Assembly: GCF_001632365.1 (NCBI RefSeq)
Contig: NW_024468566.1
Location: 1 to 64,000 of the forward strand
Origin: Laetiporus sulphureus 93-53
Taxonomy: Eukaryota; Basidiomycota; Agaricomycetes; Polyporales; Laetiporaceae
Direction of reading: 5' to 3'
Length of the DNA: 64,000 nucleotides
The translations under genes and the position numbers were made by a program. Below the pieces are notes generated by a model. It was given only the letters and a program-made list of their open reading frames with translations, was not told the DNA's origin and ran no database searches. The stretch's first letter is position 1; every line of letters starts with the position of its first letter. Of the stretch, positions 40,480 through 53,000 are shown one piece after another.

Positions 40480-43087
40480 ATGTCCGACGGAAAACGCGAC
40501 GTCCGCAGCTCCATCCTCTTCGAAAGCGCTTGGGAGGTGGCCAACAAGGTCGGCGGTATCTATACCGTGATCAAGACTAAGGTCCCTGTCACCGTCTCCG
40601 AGTATGGCGACCGCTACTGCCTCATCGGCCCCCTCAGCTACAAGACCGCCCCGATGGAGGTCGAGGCGCAGGAGCCCACAGATCCTCACCTTGCCGGCAC
40701 GCTTGAAGCCATGCGTAATGCTGGTGTCAAATCACTCTATGGAAGATGGCTCATCGAAGGCGCGCCCCACGTTCTCTTGTTCGACACTGGAAGCCAATAC
40801 CACCGATTGGACGAATGGAAGGGCGATCTTTGGAACCTTGCTGGAATCCCTACTCCACCAAACGATCACGAAACGAACGAAACCATCATCTTTGGCTACA
40901 TTGTCGCCTGGTTCCTAGGCGAGGTACGCTCAGCTGCTGCCCTATCGTTCCGCGATCCATCTGATCCCCCCTCAAGTACGTATCGAGACAGCTAGATCAT
41001 GCCGTCGTCGCACATTTCCACGAGTGGCAAGCGGGTCTCGCGATCCCGCTTTGCCGAAAACGTCATATTGATGTCACCACTGTCTTTACCACCCACGCAA
41101 CCCTCCTTGGGCGCTACCTCTGCGCGGGCAGCGTGGACTTTTACAACAACCTCCAGTATTTTGATGTCGACCACGAGGCAGGAAAGCGCGGTATCTACCA
41201 CAGATACTGCATCGAACGTTCTTCGGCGCATTGTGCAGATGTGTTCACCACCGTCTCCCACATCACCGCGTATGAGTCTGAGCATCTGCTCAAACGCAAG
41301 CCGGATGGTGTCCTTCCGAACGGCTTGAATGTCGTCAAGTTCCAGGCCATGCATGAGTTCCAAAACTTGCACGCTACTGCCAAAGCGAAGATTCACGAGT
41401 TTGTTCGGGGCCATTTCTACGGCCATTACGATTTCAACCTAGATGACACGCTCTACGTTCGTCTGTCAGTCTGAATGTGCCCCGACACATGCTAATTTCA
41501 GTGACAGATGTTCACTGCAGGTCGTTATGAATACCGAAACAAGGGTGTCGATATGTTCATAGAGTCTCTGGCTCGTGCGTACCTGCCGATCGACACGATA
41601 ACGACATATGAGACTCATTTGTCCATCACGCAATGCAGGTCTGAACTATCGTCTGAAGAAGTCTGGGTCGAAGACAACTGTCATCGCATTCATCATCATG
41701 CCCGCCGCTACTCACTCGTATACAATCGACGCGCTCAAGGGTCAAGCAGTCACCAAGCAGCTGCGAGACACTGTCACGGAGATTCAAAACAGAATCGGAG
41801 CCAGGTTGTTCGAGCATGCCATTCGATCCAATGGGTACGTCTCCAGATTGCTTATACGCGTCAGTTGGGATATCAATGTTTATGAACCATAGTGAACATG
41901 GCACGCTGCCGACGCCCGACGATCTCATCTCGGAGGAGGACAAGGTGCTGCTAAAGCGCCGCATCTTCGCGCTGAAACGCAACGCCTTGCCGCCTGTGAC
42001 GACGCACAACATGGCTGATGATGCCAATGACCCCATCTTGAACCAGATCCGCCGTGTCCAGTTGTTTAATTCATCTGCTGATCGAGTCAAAATCGTCTTC
42101 CATCCAGACTTCCTCAACTCGAATAACCCGATCCTTGGGCTCGACTATGAGGAGTTCGTCCGTGGTTGCCATCTTGGTGTGTTCCCGAGCTATTATGAGC
42201 CTTGGGGCTACACGCCCGCGGAATGTACAGTGGTATGTCTCGCGGACTTGATGCATTGTCATTGCGCTCAAGAAGAAATGTTACCTAACCTAGATGGGTA
42301 TCCCTTCTATAACGACCAACCTCTCTGGTTTCGGGTGCTTCATGCAAGATCTGATTGAACGACCGGAAGAAGAAGGCTGCTACATCGTTGATCGGCGCGC
42401 GCAGTCTCCTGAGGACTCGGTCAACCAGCTCACTGACTACATGCATAAGTTCGTGCAAAAGACGCGGCGGCAGCGTATCAACCAGCGGAACCGTGTCGAA
42501 CGCCTCAGCCCGCTGCTCGACTGGAAGAACCTGGGCATCGAATACTCGAAGGCGAGGCAGCTCGCGCTGCGCCGCGCGTATCCCGACGCGTTCTACGGCG
42601 CTGGGGAAGGAGAAGAGGAGTTCGACTTTAGTATGGAGAGGATGCCGCCGAACTCGGTTCCGCCGAGCCCGCGATTCAGGATGACGGGCATTGCGACGCC
42701 GGGAGACATTGGAACGCTTACGGAGGAGGTGAGGTTGTCGCCCTCGATTTGGAGACCTGTACGTTGACGCTTCGACACGATAGATGCAGGCACTCGGCAC
42801 AAGCGACTACCGCGGATATTCATGGCCATCTCAGGCCGAGGACGAGGACGAAGGCTATCCTTTGTACGTGTATAAATCTTCACATTTTTTCGCTTATGAG
42901 CTGACTTCTCTCGCCTTCGCGCAGCCCCCTCGTGATGAAAGTTCGCTCACGCGCGAGCTCGATCATGTCGGGCATGAGCACCCCGGGCGGCGGCAAGTCG
43001 AACAGCCTCAGCGAGGGCGACCTCCGTAAGGCGGATGCGGCGCTGAGCCAGGTCAACGGCGTCAATGGCGTGAATGGGAGACATTGA
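40480..43087 (+). CDS. GSY1: Glycogen [starch] synthase, GT3 family
   Basis: Extends glycogen from UDP-glucose in the cytosol. Model join(40480..40923, 40992..41456, 41508..41574, 41639..41834, 41893..42232, 42294..42728, 42784..42863, 42925..43087) gives 729 aa, every phase matching. N-terminal UDP-glucose site region [72 protein letters not shown] with the catalytic Glu; SGFGCFMQD. The Arg-rich helix [14 protein letters not shown] corresponds to the glucose-6-phosphate sensor in yeast Gsy2. The Ser/Pro C-terminal tail ([29 protein letters not shown]) resembles the regulatory phosphorylation region. Length fits the fungal enzyme. The second intron again has a GTTCGT donor. Confidence 0.96.
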
Positions 43088-44212
43088 ACGGTGGATGTAT
43101 GCGAGGTGGTTTGTAGACAAGTGGAGGATCGGTGGTCGATGTTCAGTCTGTACAAAATGCCTATTTTGTCACGGCCCTTACGGAAAGTACGGTAGTCTAT
43201 GCGCAATCCACTGACTTGATATCATTTGAGTTCTATACCGGACTTTTCAAAGTCAAACATACTGAGGTTGGAGCTGCAATCAGATCCCCTGCTCGCCAGC
43301 AATGTGCGAAACAATCGGCCATTCAGAATGAAAGGTCGTGAAGAAGAAGTTGAGGATTCCAGTATTTCATGCTTGACATGTGAGTAAGTTCAAACTATTC
43401 TTAATGCATTGACTTGTAAAATAAACGACAAAAAAAGACTGAATGGACAAACATGGTGTCATCACTGCCTGTACAGTACTGTGCAATTTTGCTACATGAC
43501 AAAGATTAACTCACCTGGACCTCACGCTTATCCGGCCTAGTTAGGTTGCCGTGCGACCCGGGCTCGGCAGCCTAACCAGGCCCGAAGGCGCAGTCTTCCC
43601 CCACCGCCGATATCACCGTAGCTTTTTTCCTGTTGGAGTACGCGGGAATTCCCCCGCTGATGTAATGTAAATGGCCACAGGTGGCTGAGTGATCAGATAC
43701 TGATAAGGTCACACCCGTTCCCGATCGGGCTGGTGGCCACTCTCCCGGCGTCTCCACTTCTGGGCCATGTCGGGACCCGGTGCTCGCTGCGTCGACAATG
43801 ACAATGCTCTTTCCGCTCTGAACAGACAATTTTCTGACCGTTTTCTTTCATTTTTTTGTATGGAATCCTATCGCATATTGTAAGCGAAGTGCAGTAGTAT
43901 TCATAGTCCACAGTGAAGGCATATATGTGCGCTCACCACCACCAACAGCGACCTCGCCGATTCCTTATGTCTGTCACAGTATTGGTGGCACCTTTCTTTT
44001 TGCACCATTAAAAGTCCTCATTTGAGTGGTTATTCGGACACCAACCTTCATATTGGTCTCACAAAGTGGATACTTGAACAAATAGCACAATACTGCCACA
44101 TACATTGCAGATATGACTGTGTCTACCACATGACCATCAACCACCCATGATTCAGCCACCCAGTCATGTGACACTGGCCACTTGTCCTATTTGAAAGTTG
44201 TCAGGCATTGGT
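43088..44212. other. Intergenic with a strong hairpin
   Basis: No gene seen. A near-perfect inverted repeat (43534-43582; GGCCTAGTTAGGTTGCCG against CGGCAGCCTAACCAGGCC) could fold into an 18-bp stem. Low-complexity transposon-derived-looking sequence follows. Confidence 0.45.
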
Positions 44213-44955
44213 TATGTGACACCAGGTCACTTGCCCAGAAAGGAACCCATTAGACCATCAAGCTAGCAAGTACCCGATTTGTCACTCAAAATAGTGGCAC
44301 CACTTTGCCACCTAGCCAATAGGCAGGCACCACAAAGGATCCTCCTACCAACTGGCATACAGTATAGCCAGGTACAGGATAGGCTGGATCTTCTCACAAC
44401 CTTATCCAGATGAAGACTGATCATCCCACTCATTGTTCTGAGTTTGGACAGATCCTCTCATCTGATGCTGTAACCGTTGTGATGTGCCCTGTTGGCCATC
44501 ACCCATTGGCCCCTCAACAGTGGGCCCACTTACAGGCAATTGTTTTATTGGATTAGATAGGATTACCTCGGCGTATCTATGGCCTTTATAGATAGTTGTC
44601 ATGACGAATACAAAACCATTACTGGTTTTGGCTATATGTACACATGTAGGTATCTGAGGTTTCACAGTAGCACAGTACCAGGGGCCCTGCCCTACATGTA
44701 TATAAGTACCTATGAGGAAGCTGGGTATCCCCAGTTTCATTCATCTATTTCATGCAGCTTTACAAGCCATCACCCCTCTTTGTGTGATATAAGGCTAAGG
44801 CTCTTTGAGCCCCTTTTTGCAGGCTGCATGTCACTGCATGCCTTTTTGGCCTGATCCTTTGTGGCAGGCCCTTATTTTGGTATTTGTGCAGGTCACTGAG
44901 CGCAGCTAGCACCTTGCAGCCATTTCCTTGCCTTTTGGCAGGATCTATGATGTGC
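44213..44955 (+). mobile_element. Possible solo LTR
   Basis: Begins TGTGACACC and ends near TGTGCCA, with a TATA box (ATGTATATAAG, about 44695-44706) followed by a CCCCAGTTTCATTCATC-type start region, typical of fungal gypsy LTRs. No matching second copy lies in the window and no clean target duplication was found, so the boundaries are guesses. Confidence 0.3.
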
Positions 44956-44965
44956 CATGACAATG

Positions 44966-45639
44966 TGTCACAGCACCGCTGGATGAGAGAACAAAGAGAC
45001 TAAAAAGGAATGGTCACGTGGAACGTGCCGCCCTGATCCCCCTGATCCCTATAACCCCCCTGAACCCTTATGTGGCTTGAGAGCCTAAGACTTACTTGGT
45101 GAAGCAAGTGGTTGGAGGGTGAGAGAGATATATGAAGGAGCTGCTAGGCTCAGTGGATGCTACAGTGATAGATGAGGAGAAACAATCTGAAGTTTCATCC
45201 TCTACATGCTGGTCTTATATACATGTACAGCGGGCTATCTTACCTAAGCTACCTATCTACGGGTATAAGCTAATGGCAGTACATGAAACAATGGAATGTC
45301 TGGAAGTAGAACAATAAGTGGGAAGATCGATGGTTGCTGCAGTAGTGCATGTGAACATTGTGCCTATCTTGACTTCTGGCTAAACTAATAGGAAGTGGGA
45401 GGCCAATGCGTAACAATAGTCCTTGTTCCCTTTGTTCCCAAATGGGTGCCTCTATTGTATCCTGGAATAGACAGGTCTGACCATATCATCCGCAGGTCTG
45501 GACCATAACATGTGATGTAGACTATCACCTGATCTCTACGCATCGTGTCTGTGGCTGAGTGGTGTGAGATATTGGTGAAGCACGTGATCTGTGGTGTGAG
45601 AACAGTCACGTGCAGACTTTGTGGTAAAAATCTGTGACA
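44966..45639 (-). repeat. 3' LTR of the deleted element
   Basis: 674 bp with 8-bp inverted ends TGTCACAG/CTGTGACA. A stretch of GATCCCCCTGATCCCT-like short repeats lies near its outer part. Confidence 0.85.
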
Positions 45640-45657
45640 CTACCCCCCTCTCAAGGC

Positions 45658-46972
45658 TCATTGTCTCGAGGAGCCAAAACCTTTATTTCCCCTTCTAGTT
45701 GCTCACAACGGTTGATAGCTTCGGGAGGGAAGCCCTTCGGCATAATATTCGAAGATTATCTGGGCTATTCTGTCTCACGGCTTGACCGAAAATACGAAAT
45801 CTGTTGTGTTAATCAGTATGACCTTGAGTTCTCCAGTGTAATCAGGGTTAACGACTCCTGCGCCCACATCAATTTCTCATGCAGCCAGTCTGCTGCGTGG
45901 AGCTATTCATGTATAGGTGTGTTTGGGAGGGTCAATTGCGACTCTCGTTCCTACCACAGCTCGTGAATGCAGAGGGATTTCATGCGTTTCTGCTGCATAA
46001 ATATCCCATCCTGCTGCTTCATTTGAGGATTTTTTTGGTGATTTGGTGAGATCTATCATTTTATGATACAGGAAGAACTCGTCCGGATGGTCGGACATAT
46101 TGATTCTGTGTGTGGAGATTGGTGCAACTTCATATGAGGATAATTCGAAGTGTTTTCCACCAAAAGTGATGACCCTGATTGGTGCTTTGGCTGCATCTGG
46201 GTGTTGCTGGTGGAATTCTTGAAGAAGCTCATCAGCATTGGTAAGATTTGTTCGGGGTTCCCATGTATCGTCAGAATGGTCATAGCCTTTCCATTTGATG
46301 AGGTATTGGACCCTTACCCTTATGACCTTCGAGTCTAGTATTTCTTCAACTTCGAATTCTGGTTCTCCTTCGATTTCTATGGCTGGGGGCTTTGGGGGTA
46401 CGTGGTGTGCGACTGTGTCTTGATGGTACATGATCAACTTGCTAGCATGGAAGACCGGGTGGACCTTCATTTGCTTGAGCAGTTTCAGTTTGAACGTGAC
46501 TGGGCTTAGCTTCTGAAGTACTTTGTAAGGTCTGAAGTTTTGTGTGCCTAGCTTTGCAGATTTGACTTTTACTCTGAGATCTTTTCCTTTGAGTAGTATT
46601 AGGTCTCCAACTTTGAATGGGACTTCTCCCTTTTTCTTATCGAAGTACCATTTCATCCGTGAAGCTGAAACTTCCAATGCTGCCTTTGCCTGTTCTTGTG
46701 CCTCAGTTCGGTGGATGAATAGATGTTCCAATGAGGGGTGACATATTGATTCGTGTACGTCTGGTGCCATTTTTGGGTGTCAGCCATATTTGATGAAGAA
46801 TGGGGAAAGTGCGGTGAACTCATGGGTCTGGTTGTTGTATGAGAATTCTGCCGTTGGCAGATAGTAAACCCAATCATTTTGTCTGTGGTTGCAGTACATG
46901 CGGAGGTACTGTTCCAACACCTGGTTAACCCTTTCTGTCTGACCATCTGTTTGGGGATGGTATGCTGTAGAC
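45658..46972 (-). pseudogene. Pol remnant: integrase end, chromodomain, dUTPase
   Basis: One frame read through several stops. Integrase end ([20 protein letters not shown]); linker with GPY/F-like TFKLKLLKQMKVHPVFHASK; chromodomain (FEVEEILDSKV, YLIKWKGYDHSDDTWEP); then about 60 residues later a dUTPase domain: motif 1 EAAGWDIYAAE, motif 2 IAPRSRLA, motif 3 IDVGAGVVNPDYTGE, motif 4 DRIAQII, motif 5 RRGNKGFGSSR. Stops, all TGA, fall at 46780, 45907, 45877, 45775 and 45703. Most stand where the family has Arg or Gly. The stop at 45658 may be natural. The dUTPase sits after the chromodomain, unlike the neighbouring element where it precedes protease. Confidence 0.85.
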
Positions 46973-47510
46973 AAGCAAGTGGTTGGAGGGTGAGAGAGAT
47001 ATATGAAGGAGCTGCTAGGCTCAGTAGATGCTACAGTGATAGATGAGGAGAAACAATCTGAAGTTTCATCCTCTACATGCTGGTCTTATATACATGTACA
47101 GCAGGCTATCTTACCTAAGCTACCTATTTATGGGTATAAGCTAATGGCTGTACATGAAACAATGGAATGTCTGGAAGTAGAACAATAAGTGGGAAGATCG
47201 ATGGTTGCTGCAGTAGTGCATGTGAACATTGTGCCTATCTTGGCTTCTGGCTAAACTAATAGGAAGTGGGAGGCCAATGCGTAACAATAGTCCTTGTTCC
47301 CTTTGTTCCCAAATGGGTGCCTCTATTGTATCCTAGAATAGACAGGTCTGACCGTATCATCTGCAGGTCTGGACCATAACATGTGATGTAGACTATCACC
47401 TGAACTCTATGCATCATGTCTGTGGCTGAGTGGCATGAGATATTGGTGAAGCACGTGATCTGTGGTGTGAGAACAGTCACGTGTGGACTTTGTGGCAAAA
47501 ATCTGTGACA
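46973..47510 (-). repeat. Truncated 5' LTR of the deleted element
   Basis: Matches 45102-45639 end to end without gaps. The missing 136 bp correspond to the sense 3' part of the LTR, lost in the internal deletion. Confidence 0.88.
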
Positions 47511-47515
47511 CAATG

Positions 47516-48390
47516 TCAGATGTCTTTCCTCACAATTTTTTATATTCTTTCTGTTACTAGTAGCTGATATTATGTATAACATGATTACATTATTATGGTG
47601 ACAAATTCTCAGCATGTGCTCATCGCCACCAATGGTGACAAGCAATGCATGGCTCTGACTTTATTTTTACAGGCCTTTCACGTCTTTCTTAGCAGGAGAG
47701 TAATGAGCAATGTATATTCTCAGAAGACTACAGACCTCAGCCAGGCAAGCTACAGAATGAAGTCACACCTGCTAAAAGGCTCGCACCAGTGTCCACAAGG
47801 TCCATCTATACTGCTCAACTCATCGACACATCTGTTATGACCATCCTCAAACGTCCACAGCTGCTATGGGGCCAACATTCTCTGTCTGCGCTCAATTTGA
47901 CCTGTTGCATGGGCCTCATTTCTTTTCCCTGTCAGAACGCTGCTTTCTCGCTGTCTTTGTGATAGGTACAGTGGAGCCGTCAGACGAGGATACAACGTTG
48001 AAGTTGATAAATTTGACGAATGGCTCACCGGACATATTACGCTGTTTGTTCAGCTCGATCAAAACAGCGGACATACCAATGGCATGTGTGGTGTTGGTGG
48101 ACGAGGTAGATGCATCAACGAAGGCTGTGGCATCAACAGAGGCAGTGGCATCGATGAAGGCTGTGGAGTTGATGGTGGCAGAGATCACGGCGATGGCAGT
48201 GGTGGTGGTGTTGGCATTCGAGATGGATTGGATGTCAGTACAAACATTGGTCTGCAGGCCTGCTTGACCTCCAGCTGCACAGATGAGATTGGTGACATTG
48301 ACGTGAGTGTCGTCACCATCATTGTCATTGCTGCTGTGCATCTCTGCCATTTTCACATTCAATCGCATCCCTTCTTGTCTCTTTACCACC
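47516..48390. other. Region between the deleted gypsy copy and LINE ORF1
   Basis: Probably includes the LINE 5' untranslated part. At about 48100-48250 there is a GCATCAACGAAGGCTGTG-like degenerate repeat. A minus-strand frame covering 47916-49103 is open but mostly antisense to LINE ORF1. Confidence 0.4.
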
Positions 48391-50022
48391 ATGTCCTCGT
48401 CAAGCGCCCAATCGGCAACCGCAACTGACGTCAAAATGGAGGTCGCCACTGTAGAGCGTGCCTCCCTGGGGGAGTCTCCGCTGGCTAGTGAAAGTAATGT
48501 CAAACCGTTGCCTGTCTCAGCCTCACCGGGAACTGCGTTCCTGAGGGACTTACTCACCGACCTGGAGAACATCCTCCAGCGGCCCTTATGCATGGTCACT
48601 TTGGCCAAAGACCCAGTCATCACGGAGGACATCAGCGAGGGCATCATCGACATAGTCGACGCCCTCACAGACACCTTCGCAGACATCCAGAATCGATTCC
48701 TCAACAACGAGGAGGTCATGCACTCGAAAGTTGACAAAGGGGCATCTGCCATCTTCGCCGCCATCATCCGACAGTGCGCTGGCGACATGGACCCCTTGGG
48801 GGTGCCCGCACATACTAACTCTGTGCCTGAGCACATAAAGTCCACCATCGCAAAGGGCATCGAGGCAGGCATCCACGTGGTGACCGTCACCATTGATGCG
48901 TGCCTATCTGCCATCAAAGCCACCCTGGCCCGTTTCCGCCCACTACTGGTACCCCCAGGTCCCCCCGCAGGTCCACACAAGCAAACAATCAAATTCTTTT
49001 CTGACGCCACCTGAACCACGTGTGGGGACAATGCATCTGCTGAGCCCACTGCCAAGAAGACAGCTGCCAAGGCACCCTCACTGCTGCCACCGCCGACCGA
49101 CAAAACCTACCACACCTTGCTCACTTCAGAGCAGGTAACCCACATTTGTGCAACCGCCCTTGCCATCTGGTATCAGCGCATTACCCAGCGAATTCAGAAA
49201 GCAGAAGCCTGGTCGAAGGTAATTTTTCATGGCATGCGCCTTGCCCCAAACAAGATGCTCCTTACTTTCTCTCATGACTCTCCAGATACCCTTATTCGAG
49301 ATGCTCTGCAGGCCATCTGCATCATCCTCAATCTTGAGCCCCACGCTGCCTCCCCAGTCCTGGCGGGTGCACGCACTGTCATGCTGCCCCAGGGTTTTTG
49401 TCCCGTTCTGCCTACTGTTAAACTGTTCATTCTGGCGTGCCTGAGGTGCCACCCCGTGAGCAGCTCTCTGCTCACCGGGGAAGAAATCATGACCGAACTT
49501 CATACCAACCCCGTCTTCACGGACGTTTACTTCAATGGCATACCTGCCTTCACCACCTTTGCGGGGCCGGAGGACACGCGGGAGCGCGCGTCCCTAATTT
49601 TTTCCATCAAAGACCTCAAGCGGGACTTCTGTTCACGTTTCTTGATTGGCCACGACAACCGTGGCGAGCCCTCCATGTCTGTTTAATTCATGGGAGCTCA
49701 GCTCCTCATGAAGCGCTCTAAGGACAAACCTGTCCTATGCCAATGCACCCGCTGCTGGGCCCTGACTCACACTGAATGCTTCTGCAAGTGCAAACTGCCC
49801 CTCTGCCGCTTCTGCAGCAAGGACACCCATACTACCGATCAGCACCACAATGCTTGCAGTGCCTGTGCTCTTGAGAACAATCCTGCAACCGTCCCATGTC
49901 CATCAACCCACTTTTTCTGCCATGTTTGCAGAATCCATGGCGAGCACCATGCTGACGACCTGTCTTGCACTGCACGCGCTCAGTATCGCATTCCTTCGCT
50001 GCCCACTGTCGCTGCATCATAA
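48391..50022 (+). pseudogene. LINE ORF1 with Cys-rich C-terminus, two stops
   Basis: A single frame of about 543 codons from ATG 48391, interrupted by TGA at 49012 and TAA at 49684. The N-terminal part is Ser/Ala-rich with helices (FLRDLLTDLENILQR, FADIQNRFLNNEEVMHSK). The C-terminal part holds a row of Cys/His clusters (CQCTRCWALTHTECFC, LCRFCSKDTHTTDQHHNAC), corresponding to nucleic-acid-binding knuckles of LINE ORF1 proteins. Confidence 0.75.
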
Positions 50023-53000
50023 TTCTTACAACTGCACAACTGAATGTAGCCCGTTCGAATCTGCAGCTCTATGGCCTTCTGGCTAATTCTTCCTTTGATC
50101 TGTATTTCATCCAAGAACCTTGGTGGGGATGCATCAGGTCTGACACCCCTCATGGGGCAGAATCCGGTGCCCCTGTATTCGGCACTGTCAATGCAGCTCC
50201 CTTTAATCTTATTACTTTCCATCTCCCTCATTCCAACCCAACCCCCAGACCGCGCATCAGCTGCCTGGTGAGGAAACACCTTTTTGACTCCTTCCATATC
50301 ATGCTCCATTCCAATATCTCCTCCCACCCAGATGTCCTCGTTCGTCGCACGGTGACCAATTCTTGGTCGTTAATATCTATAATGACATGCCCACAGCTGG
50401 CCAGTCTGGCCTCCGGCACCTTCTTTCTTCTTCGTTTCTGCCCGAAATCCCACTCCTGCTATGCAGGGACTTTAACATGCACCACCCCCTCTGAGCATGG
50501 AAGCATCGCGCTTTCTGCACCACTACTAAAGGGGCAGACAACCTGGTCCAGTGGACCATCGACCGTCACCTAGAGCTTTTCACTGAGCCTCACCTCCCCA
50601 CTCATACCGTCAGAGGAAATCCCTCCACGGGTGCTATCATTGACCTGGTATGGGCCTCGAGCAGCCCCCGGTTTGCTCTTTCACAGTATGCCATCGAGGA
50701 TTCTCCATGGGCCTCAGACCATTCCCTCATTACCTATACTGTATGCACTGAGGCCACTCCCGCGGAAGTTGACCTTGGTTTCTGCATGGACCCCTCCCTA
50801 CGGAGCGAGTGGCTTGAAGCTCTCGATGTTGCTCTCCTAACCAACCCTCCCCCCCAGCTACTCCTCCACCTCTGACCTCGATCAGGGTGCCATGGCACTT
50901 TTACATGCCATCGATGCTGCCAATATCACCACCTTCCCACCATGCACCCGCACCCACCAGCCATCACAACTGTGGTGGAACGATGGCTGTGATTTCACCA
51001 GACGGTGGGTCTAGGATGCCACCAACACAGCAGAGCGTCACCACGCAAAGCGAGACCTCTAACAAGTCATCTGCATAGCATGCAAGGAGTGGGCCATTGC
51101 GGCAGCCTCCCGACTGCAACACACTAACCCCTGGTGCCTTTTCTCGTGAACCAAGGGGCAATGCACCCCAGCGCCATCCATCATTCACACTCGCAATGAG
51201 TCGTTCAGCCTGCCTGACGACATCAGGCAGGTGCTCACTGAGCATTATTTTCCTCCTTCTCTGTCTCTCCCTCCTTTAAACCCTGTCGTTTCCCCTCCAT
51301 ACCCACTGCCGCGGACACCCCACCCCCTCCTCGAGAGTGAGGTGTCTGCAGCGTTGTCTTCTACTTCCCTCCTGTCAGCTCCGGGCCCCTCTGGAACTTC
51401 CTGGAGGCTCGTTCGATGGCTCTGGCAGTCCACAGCACGTCACGCTCTTTATGATTTTCTGGCAGCGTCCCTATCTTTGGGCCACCTTCCTTCTTTGCTA
51501 AAAGTTGCTGCGCTCATTTTCATTCGCAAACCGGGGAAGCCAGACTACACGGCGCCAAGTGCGTACAGACCCATAGCCCTGCTTGAAACCCTGAGTAAGC
51601 TCCTGGAAAAAGTGGTGGCCGCACGCCTTAATTGGCAGATCGGTGCCCTTGACCTCATCCTGGGCACTCAATTTGGGGGCTGATTCCAGCACTCTGTCGT
51701 CGATGCAGGAATGCACCTAACCCATACTGTTCGCACCACTTGGGCGAACAGTTTTTCTGCCTCCCTTCTCTGCATGGACATCGAGGAATACTACAATAAC
51801 ATCCGTCACGATGTCCTGCACTCTATTCTTCTATCCCTCGGCTTCCCCGTCAATGAAGTCTGCTGGGTCTCCTCTTTCCTCGCTGACCGCTCTGTCTCAC
51901 CCAAACTGCAAGGGGAGCTGGGCTCTTCCTACCCTGTAGTCACTCTCAGCATCCCTCAGGGCTCGCTCCTGTCACCTGTCTTATCCACCATATACTCCTC
52001 TCCCCTCTATCGCATGCTTGATCCCTTTCTTCATCTGCAGCAAACTGTTGCAGGATATGTAGACAATTTTACTCTTCTCATCATCTCCCCCTTGCTATGA
52101 CAAAATGTCGCACTTTTACAGGACACCCTTCCCACCATCGCTCACTCCCTGGGCATGCTCAGCCTTACCGTCGGCATGCCCAAAACTGAACTCATTCATT
52201 TCTGCCCGTTGACCGCTGGCCTTTCCTCTAACCCCCCCTTAACTTTTCAGTGGAACGGCCGCCAAGAGCGTCTAGAGCCAAAGCCCTACCTCCGGTGGCT
52301 CGGCCTATGGCTTGACCGTACCCTATCATTTGAGCATCACATCCGTGTCATGGCAGCACACACACAATCCTGGGGCATAGCACTGCACCAACTCACGAAC
52401 ACCCAGCACGGAATTTCTGTTGCCCAAGCCCACCTCCTCTACCTCTCTACCGTCTTACCCGTGCTCACCTTTGGCAGCCCCATCTGGTACAATCCTCGCA
52501 TGCCGTGAGCCCTTTTCTACCTGCTCAAATGCATCCAAACCATGGTGCTGTGGTGGTTCCTCGACACGTGGAAGTCCACTCCGCAGGTCGCCCTGAACCT
52601 CATCACCAGCCTGCTCCTAATGAAACAGCAGCTGCAACATCTGTCAAACCTCACAGCTGTGTGACTGCTCACCCTTCCTTGGCATCACCCCATCGCCACC
52701 TGCATGAGCGACCAGGCCCACCTATACCCGCCCCAATTCACCCTTCTAAACCCCTCCATATGCCATCGCCGTGTGGAGTACACCCTAGTCACGGCCCTAG
52801 AGGAGGAACTACCACGTGACTCCATGTGCACTGACCCGTTCCTCCACCCACCATGGGAGGCACCACACCCTTGAGGAACATGAGTCATCACGCTCATCCC
52901 TGCCTCCACCAAGGATGCATCCACTCATCATGTGGAGTCCGTACTCACCCCATTTTTGTCCACTCACTTTTCAGACCCCACAGCCCTCTGGGTGTTCACT

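Larger units (their letters stand above)
44966..47510 (-). mobile_element. Internally deleted Ty3/gypsy chromovirus copy with C-terminal dUTPase
   Basis: Bounded by an exact CAATG duplication (44961-44965 and 47511-47515). The 3' LTR (44966-45639, 674 bp) begins TGTCACAG and ends CTGTGACA on the plus strand. The 5' LTR copy is truncated (46973-47510, 538 bp), joined directly to the integrase region, so part of the LTR, primer site, gag, protease, RT, RNase H and the start of integrase are deleted. The polypurine tract (sense GAGGGGGGTAG) abuts the 3' LTR. The LTR copies align without gaps over 538 bp and differ at roughly 17 places by eye, mostly transitions, so it is much older than the element at 22-32 kb. 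Confidence 0.88.

Noticed and set aside
43534..43582. tRNA or other structured RNA gene
   Set aside because: The stem is a plain h airpin without cloverleaf arms or internal promoter boxes.
47916..49103. Long minus-strand open frame (395 codons) opposite LINE ORF1
   Set aside because: Most of it is antisense to the better-supported LINE ORF1, and the remainder is low-complexity Ala/Thr-rich. No domain or start context supports it.
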